11,461 nucleotides of DNA from CAYQUO01 sp964420835 (GTDB lineage: Bacteria > Chloroflexota > Anaerolineae > Anaerolineales > Anaerolineaceae). The notes under the pieces were generated by a model. The model had not been told where the DNA came from. It worked only from the letters and a program-made list of their open reading frames with translations, and searched no databases. The stretch is taken from contig CAYQUO010000032.1 in the NCBI GenBank assembly GCA_964420835.1, positions 1 to 11,461 on the forward strand, given 5' to 3'. A program made the position numbers and the translations under genes. This document shows, piece by piece, positions 6,955 to 11,461 of this stretch. Position 1 is the first letter of the stretch, and every line of letters starts with the position of its first letter.

Positions 6955-8280
6955 ATGAATAAAATATGTAAAGATGAATTTGCCCGAGAAGGTAAAACTG
7001 TTGCTAATAAACTACGTGAGGAAACAGTTCAGACTAACCGCGAATCTATACGGTGGTTGTATCGCCCGGGTATTTCTTGCGTGGATTGTTCGCTTACTCT
7101 CATTGGACTCTGCCTCTACACGCTGGTAGTGGTTACATATAACTTGAATATCGCATGGTTTGGTATTGTTCTTGGCATTATCGGGTTGCTTTTCGGACGC
7201 GGACGCGTACAAGTTCCTCTCCCTATATGGGTTTATGTATTATTTTTGATTTGGGCTTTCTTATGTTCTTTCAAATCACAATTCCAGAACGTAGCTCTTG
7301 GTGAAGTGATTGAACAGAGCAAGCTCTTGGTAATTATGCTCATTACCATCAATGCGCTCAAAAGTGAGGGTCAATTACGATTTTATCTTCTGTTCTTTCT
7401 TTTTTGCTTTGTCATAACTCCAGTTCGCTCTGCACTGGTAAACTATGTAAGCGGCTATACGCTCTTTGGTCGGGCCATTGCTGGTTCCATCTACGCAAAT
7501 CCGAATTACTTGGCAGCACTTAGTTTAATTGCCCTTGGGGTGAGTCTTGGTGTACAAATGACGAAGAGTGCCCAAACTAGCCTGCGTATTGGTGCGTGGT
7601 TCAGTTCTGCACTTCTGCTTGTTACGATTTTACTGACCCAATCACGGGGTGCATTTTTGGGATTGGTTGTTGCTATGGGGCCTGCGTTCCTCAGATTTAT
7701 ATTTAAAAGAAAAGGATTTCTTGTATGGGCAGTCATTGCCCTATTTGTGATTTGGTTTGCGGTTCCTGTTCATGTTTGGGATCGTTTATCTGGAATTAAG
7801 AAACTCACTAGCGTGTCAACAATCGGGGAGGCTGACCCTGAGGGATCAGCAGCGGAGCGCTTCGAAATACAAAAAGCGGCATGGAGAATTTTCCTTGATC
7901 ATCCTGTTTTTGGCGTAGGGTTAGGTGTTTATGGATTAGCAAATGCAAGATATGCACCCCATATTGGATATAGAGATACACACAACACTTATTTAAAGTT
8001 GGCAGCTGAAGTTGGCATGATTGGGCTGGTGCTTTGGTGTGTGTTTGTTGGATCGACGTTATTCTATGCTTCGCGTATGAGACGGCGCGCTCATGAGACT
8101 GACTTGGCAAGTCAGCAATATTGGATGGAGGCTGGTTTTATAGGCTACCTTGTTGCCGGAATATTTAGTTCCTTCTCAACGATAGCCTTTCCGTATCTTA
8201 TAATCGCTGCACTCTGGTGCTCTGGGAACCTTCTTGAATACCTTTCAGAACGCGGTCCTCAGAAATCAAACAGGTTTTGA
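6955..8280 (+). CDS. O-antigen ligase / polymerase family membrane protein (Wzy_C)
   Basis: A 441-residue polytopic inner-membrane protein with a hydrophilic N-terminus of about 40 residues and roughly ten to twelve hydrophobic segments. The Wzy_C hallmark is present: LTQSRGAFLG in a helix (Ser230-Arg231-Gly232), then a large periplasmic loop with PVFGVGLGVYGLA and DTHNTYLKLAAEVGMIGL (His343, Asn344), then final helices. This superfamily includes WaaL ligases, some Wzy polymerases, PglL-like O-oligosaccharyltransferases and exosortase-associated ligases, which sequence alone separates poorly. With a Wzx in the same cluster it may be either the polymerase or the ligase. The start is uncertain: ATG 6955 has no clear Shine-Dalgarno sequence, and internal starts would only shorten the cytoplasmic tail. 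The stop is one base before the next gene. Confidence 0.87.
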   Translation: MNKICKDEFAREGKTVANKLREETVQTNRESIRWLYRPGISCVDCSLTLIGLCLYTLVVVTYNLNIAWFGIVLGIIGLLFGRGRVQVPLPIWVYVLFLIWAFLCSFKSQFQNVALGEVIEQSKLLVIMLITINALKSEGQLRFYLLFFLFCFVITPVRSALVNYVSGYTLFGRAIAGSIYANPNYLAALSLIALGVSLGVQMTKSAQTSLRIGAWFSSALLLVTILLTQSRGAFLGLVVAMGPAFLRFIFKRKGFLVWAVIALFVIWFAVPVHVWDRLSGIKKLTSVSTIGEADPEGSAAERFEIQKAAWRIFLDHPVFGVGLGVYGLANARYAPHIGYRDTHNTYLKLAAEVGMIGLVLWCVFVGSTLFYASRMRRRAHETDLASQQYWMEAGFIGYLVAGIFSSFSTIAFPYLIIAALWCSGNLLEYLSERGPQKSNRF

Positions 8281-8281
8281 G

Positions 8282-10192
8282 ATGTGCGGTATAGCTGGTT
8301 TTGCCGGTTGTAAAATTTCTGGGCAAGATGCTGGGAATCTCTTGCGTGCAATGTGTGATGCTGTAGCACATCGAGGACCTGATGATAAAGGTTATCACGT
8401 AGCTGATGGAGTGGCCTTGGGGATGCGGCGTCTCAGCATAATTGATGTGGCAGGGGGCAAACAACCCATTTACAATGAGGATGGATCAATTGTAGTGGTT
8501 TTTAATGGGGAGATTTACAACCATAATCTTCTTCGTCGTCAACTTGAAGCTTTAGGTCACCGTTTCCGAACGAGGTGTGACACAGAGGTGCTGGTGCACC
8601 TATACGAAGATGAAGGAGCTGAAATGGTCCAGAGGCTGCATGGAATGTTCGTTTTTGCGATCTGGGACTCACGGAACAGAAGCCTAACGATCGCTAGAGA
8701 CCACACCGGTATGAAACCAATCAGCTATATGGTATTGGAGGGTGGTCTGGTATTTTGCTCGGAACTGCGCTCCTTGTGGGCTTTCAAGCCCGATTTGTTA
8801 CGTGTTTCTTCCCATGCGGTAATGCAGTACCTGGCTTTCGGATATGTACCTCATCCAGCCAGTATTTTCGAAGGGGCGAAGAAGTTACCGCCAGGCTGTC
8901 TACTTTTGTGGAGTGTAGATAAGGGAGTCGAAATCCGAAACTACTGGATACCACCCCAACCTCAAATATTGACCATGAATGAACAGGAACTGATTCAGGA
9001 ACTCCGGATAAAGCTTGATGCGGCTGTAGGTTCTCATATGGAATCTGAAGTGCCTCTTGGCGCATTCCTTTCTGGTGGCCTAGATTCGTCAACAGTTGTT
9101 GCTTTGATGACTCGTCATAGAACAGGCCGGGTGCGTACCTTCTCGATTGGCTTTGCAGAACAGAAGTATGATGAATCAAGCGTTGCAAGAACTGTGGCAG
9201 CCCAGTTAGGAACTGACCACACAGACTTGATTGTTCGTCCAGATGTTGAAAGGATGTTTGAGGCTGTTGCTACTATGTTTGATGAGCCCTTTGCTGACTC
9301 ATCCGCAATTCCCACATTCCTTGTGGCGCAACTTGCTAGAGGCGCGGTAACAGTAGCACTATCGGGTGACGGTGGTGATGAACTCTTTGGAGGGTACACG
9401 CGGTATCGAGAGATACTAAGGCGCAGGAATTCAGGTAGATTTTTTTTGAACAAAATGTTGGCGAGTTTTGGTCTTATGTTGCCCCATATCTTCCCTGGGA
9501 GGAATCGCCTTGTCGATCTCGGGCGAACACTGTGGGGCCGATACGCTGCGACAGTTGTTCAGCCCGTTCGTCTTGATGAGGGGGGGGTAGCACGTTCGGA
9601 TCAATTGGGTGGGACTGTGTACATTGCTGATCAGTTACATGACTACTTTACTAAGATAATGGGCGAAGACTTTGCTGCCGCCATGATGCAGGTCGACCTC
9701 GACACATACCTTCCTGGTGACATCTTAACGAAAGTGGATCGCACGAGTATGGCTGTGTCGCTAGAAACTAGAGTACCTTTATTAGACGTAGACCTTGTCA
9801 ATTTTATGCTGCAAGTACCGGGATATTTACGAGTTACAGTTGATGGAAGCAAACGCCTGTTCAGGAGGGCTGTAAAGGGACTTGTACCAGATTCCGTCTT
9901 AATGCAGCCCAAGCGAGGTTTTGAGGTTCCTCTTGGAAGTTGGTTTCGAGGACCACTTCGACATCGTATTGAAGCCCTCCGCAATCCTTCGGTGAACCTC
10001 CGCCAATATGTGGATACCCGTGCTGTGAAGCGCCTTGTATTTGAACACCTGATAGGTAGAAGGGATCATAGTGGTATGCTGTGGAGGCTCATGGTGTTGG
10101 ATTCTTGGCTTGAGGCGCTAAATAATGGGTACCTGGGGCGGCCACCAGTTTTGCCAGCGCTGTCTTATGACTATGACGTGAGAGGCCTGTAA
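8282..10192 (+). CDS. Asparagine-synthase-like glutamine amidotransferase 2
   Basis: A 636-residue class II amidotransferase. The longer ORF from 8234 is rejected: the start must be ATG 8282 so that MCGIAGF exposes Cys2, and an AGG lies at 8272-8274. The glutamine pocket is complete, with Arg50 in RRLSIID, Asn75-Gly76-Glu77 in NGEIYNH, and Asp100 in CDTE. The synthetase domain has SGGLDSS (264-270), TFSIGFAE, SGDGGDELFGGY, and KVDRTSMAVSLETRVPLLD. The GDGGDE form is common among amidotransferases of surface-polysaccharide loci, whereas genuine AsnB and paralogue 1 have GEGSDE. It probably amidates an activated carboxylate of the glycan or its precursor, the same class of reaction as paralogue 1 but diverged enough to suggest a different substrate (inference). 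It follows the ligase stop TGA by a single base, so the pair is probably translationally coupled. Confidence 0.9.
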   Translation: MCGIAGFAGCKISGQDAGNLLRAMCDAVAHRGPDDKGYHVADGVALGMRRLSIIDVAGGKQPIYNEDGSIVVVFNGEIYNHNLLRRQLEALGHRFRTRCDTEVLVHLYEDEGAEMVQRLHGMFVFAIWDSRNRSLTIARDHTGMKPISYMVLEGGLVFCSELRSLWAFKPDLLRVSSHAVMQYLAFGYVPHPASIFEGAKKLPPGCLLLWSVDKGVEIRNYWIPPQPQILTMNEQELIQELRIKLDAAVGSHMESEVPLGAFLSGGLDSSTVVALMTRHRTGRVRTFSIGFAEQKYDESSVARTVAAQLGTDHTDLIVRPDVERMFEAVATMFDEPFADSSAIPTFLVAQLARGAVTVALSGDGGDELFGGYTRYREILRRRNSGRFFLNKMLASFGLMLPHIFPGRNRLVDLGRTLWGRYAATVVQPVRLDEGGVARSDQLGGTVYIADQLHDYFTKIMGEDFAAAMMQVDLDTYLPGDILTKVDRTSMAVSLETRVPLLDVDLVNFMLQVPGYLRVTVDGSKRLFRRAVKGLVPDSVLMQPKRGFEVPLGSWFRGPLRHRIEALRNPSVNLRQYVDTRAVKRLVFEHLIGRRDHSGMLWRLMVLDSWLEALNNGYLGRPPVLPALSYDYDVRGL

Positions 10193-10205
10193 GGATGTGC
10201 ATGTA

Positions 10206-10211
10206 AAGGAG
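10206..10211 (+). promoter_or_regulatory. Ribosome binding site of the decayed methyltransferase
   Basis: AAGGAG lies seven bases before TTG 10219. This near-ideal site marks the ancestral start of the methyltransferase. The ATG at 10343 has no comparable sequence in front of it, which argues that 10343 is not the original start. Confidence 0.65.
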
Positions 10212-10218
10212 TGGGAGA

Positions 10219-11098
10219 TTGAGAAAAATTAGAAAGGAAGTTGCGAGTGAGGATAGGTTTCCGTTTGGAAGGAACTGGTTACTTTTTTTGTCATTACTAT
10301 AAGGAAAGCCGCATTGCGGTGACGGAACAATAGCTCAGAAACATGCATGAAGAAGAGGATTTGGTAGGAAAACGATTTTTAGATATAGGTTCAGGGAGCG
10401 GTTTGTTCAGCCTTGCGGCGTGTCGCATGGGCGCAACCGTACACTCCTTTGATTGTGATCAACAGTCGGTCGCTTGCACACGTGAACTGAAACGTCGCTA
10501 TTACCCAGATGGCGCGAGGTGGACAATTGAAGAAGGATCAGCGCTTGATCAGGATTATCTGAAATCGCTTAGCCAGTTCGACATTGTCTATTCGTGGGGC
10601 GTCTTGCATCACACAGGCCAGATGTGGCGCGCACTGCATAATGCCCTCCTATCGGTGGCAAGTGGTGGCAAGCTGTTTATTGCAATCTATAACGACATGG
10701 GGAGTCAGAGCATACGCTGGAGATGGATCAAGCGGACATACAATAAACTGCCCCGACCCTTGCGTATTCCATTTGTGGTCGTGGTCTCTGCGCCGAGTGA
10801 GATTAAAGAAGCACTGAAATCCCTAGCTTTGCTGCATCCACACAAATACTTTTACTTGTGGAGAGATTACCATCAAGTGAGAGGCATGAGCCGTTGGCGT
10901 GATATTGTTGACTGGGTGGGAGGCTATCCTTATGAAGTCGCTCGACCGGAAGAGGTTTTTGATTTTTGCCGTGCCAGAGGATTTACCTTGACTAAAATGA
11001 AGTGCGGTAGAGTTGGGCTAGGCTGCAATGAATTCGTGTTCAAAAATGACCGGATTTCCTTCGATTCAATTTTTTCAGGTCGAAGAGATGCGCTATGA
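10219..11098 (+). pseudogene. Class I SAM methyltransferase, broken near its 5' end
   Basis: From TTG 10219 the frame encodes DRFPFGRNWLLFLSLL and hits TAA at 10300-10302. The next frame carries on with KESRIAVTEQ, an amber TAG at 10331-10333, and LRNMHEEEDLVGKRFLDIG. Joined, these give the N-terminus I recall for this methyltransferase family (FxFGKNWxxFLSxLxEERIxxAExSL, then the Rossmann domain). One extra base around 10297-10301 and a TCG-to-TAG type change would explain both lesions. Removing one base makes the length a whole number of codons (292 residues). A T7 run at 10283-10289 is an alternative slippage site. Sequencing error could explain one lesion, less easily both. The gene was the tailoring enzyme after amidotransferase 2. 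Confidence 0.6.
10343..11098 (+). CDS. Class I SAM-dependent methyltransferase, intact 3' ORF
   Basis: A 251-residue open frame holding the whole Rossmann core: motif I RFLDIGSGSGLFS (residues 11-23), an acidic strand-2 end in VHSFDCDQQSVACT, motif IV-like FDIVYSWGVLHHTG, and GGKLFIAIYND. A family-typical C-terminal part follows: RWRWIKRTYNKLPRPLR, MSRWRDIVDWVGGYPYEVA, and GLGCNEFVF. It would transfer a methyl group from S-adenosylmethionine, probably to a sugar or nucleotide-sugar (inference). ATG 10343 lacks a Shine-Dalgarno sequence and sits inside the family's conserved N-terminal region, about 40 codons after the ancestral TTG start. If translated at all, the product lacks the FGxNW segment. 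Whether this remnant is active is unknown. It overlaps the following degraded gene by four bases (ATGA). Confidence 0.55.
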   Translation: MHEEEDLVGKRFLDIGSGSGLFSLAACRMGATVHSFDCDQQSVACTRELKRRYYPDGARWTIEEGSALDQDYLKSLSQFDIVYSWGVLHHTGQMWRALHNALLSVASGGKLFIAIYNDMGSQSIRWRWIKRTYNKLPRPLRIPFVVVVSAPSEIKEALKSLALLHPHKYFYLWRDYHQVRGMSRWRDIVDWVGGYPYEVARPEEVFDFCRARGFTLTKMKCGRVGLGCNEFVFKNDRISFDSIFSGRRDAL

Positions 11099-11237
11099 TA
11101 AAAACAGCTTTTATTTGCCATCCGGAAGATGAAATAATTTGATTTGCAATGCCTAGCTGAGTTGGGACCATTTTTTGTATTTCATAGTGGTTCCAGAGGT
11201 GGATGAAACTGAATCGATAAAAGGTGTAAAAGATTGA
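11095..11237 (+). pseudogene. Degraded PIG-L/LmbE-type deacetylase gene, 5' part
   Basis: ATG 11095 overlaps the methyltransferase stop (ATGA) and begins MIKTAFICHPEDEI, then meets TGA at 11140-11142. The next frame, from 11141, reads DLQCLAELGPFFVFH (to 11185), and a third frame from 11187 reads VVPEVDETESIKG before TGA 11235-11237. Strung together, this matches the start of PIG-L/LmbE-family N-acetyl-sugar deacetylases: a strand, the zinc-binding (A)HPDDE motif (here HPEDE at 11119-11133), a helix ending in LG, and FVHvTDG. Two frameshifts in under 100 bases show the gene is dead unless the sequence is faulty. Such a deacetylase would remove an acetyl group from an N-acetylated sugar. The family call comes from remembered motifs and is moderate in confidence. 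Confidence 0.45.
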
Positions 11238-11461
11238 ACCATATAAGGTCTAAGGTGACCAGAAACAATTTTTTGACAAAAGCTTGTTTATCCCTTGGGC
11301 CCGATCCTCATCTTCCTGTTGGAGTTTTAAGTGGATGAGCTAAGATCATTATAGCTTCGCCCAGCATAGCCTAGCAAAGATAACTTAGCAGCGCAAATGC
11401 TGGAATGCGAATTGCCTCACATTAAATCTTACCCAAGAGCTTATGAAAAAGGGATCATTGA
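11238..11461 (+). other. Stop-rich right end, probably decayed coding DNA
   Basis: No intact gene is seen. Short coding-like pieces appear in different frames. The most notable is the frame open from 11370 to the window end: it contains ATG 11397 and reads MLECELPHIKSYPRAYEKGI, still open at 11461. No Shine-Dalgarno sequence precedes that ATG. It may be the start or an internal piece of the next gene, or the tail of the decayed deacetylase region. I do not recognise the family. No terminator hairpin with a T-run is visible. Confidence 0.3.

Noticed and set aside
8234..8281. Upstream ATG extending amidotransferase 2 by 16 residues
   Set aside because: It would bury Cys2, the required N-terminal nucleophile, and lies inside the ligase gene. 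ATG 8282 gives the family's MCGIAGF start.
1..11461. CRISPR array, tRNA, rRNA or phage module
   Set aside because: I saw no spaced direct repeats, tRNA-like cloverleaf, rRNA signature or phage genes on either strand.

Overview
The window looks like part of a cell-surface polysaccharide (O-antigen or exopolysaccharide) locus of a Gram-negative bacterium, with every intact gene on the + strand. Base composition is moderate, in the mid-to-upper 40s % GC by eye. A Wzx-type flippase, a Wzy_C/WaaL-type ligase or polymerase and paired asparagine-synthase-like amidotransferases point to a proteobacterium or a phylum with similar envelope loci, such as Nitrospirota. The sequence does not fix the taxon.

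Layout. Bases 1-103 hold the last 33 codons of an IS3-family transposase that enters from the left. Next comes about 450 bases without a convincing gene. The core follows: Wzx flippase (551-2086), GT4 glycosyltransferase (2194-3345), a 344-base gap with a large imperfect inverted repeat and short ORFs, asparagine-synthase-like protein 1 (3690-5642), a second GT4 (5639-6880, overlapping by 4 bases), an O-antigen ligase/polymerase-family membrane protein (6955-8280), and asparagine-synthase-like protein 2 (8282-10192, one base after the previous stop). The right end is decayed. A class I SAM methyltransferase gene has a good ribosome binding site and a TTG start at 10219, but it is broken by a frameshift and an in-frame amber codon. 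Its intact 3' part is the ORF 10343-11098. Overlapping its stop is a second wreck (11095 to about 11237) that reads, through frameshifts, like the start of a PIG-L/LmbE-type deacetylase. The last 224 bases hold no intact gene.

How the genes fit together (inference). The glycosyltransferases extend a lipid-linked oligosaccharide on the inner face of the inner membrane, Wzx flips it, and the Wzy_C-family protein polymerises it or transfers it to an acceptor. The two amidotransferases probably amidate a sugar acid or another carboxylate in the glycan rather than make free asparagine. The methyltransferase and deacetylase would be tailoring enzymes, now apparently being lost.

Main points of interest: a Glu-to-Lys change in the glutamine pocket of amidotransferase 1 but not 2, two decayed tailoring genes that a simple ORF scan hides, and a hairpin-capable repeat plus 34-codon ORF just upstream of amidotransferase 1.
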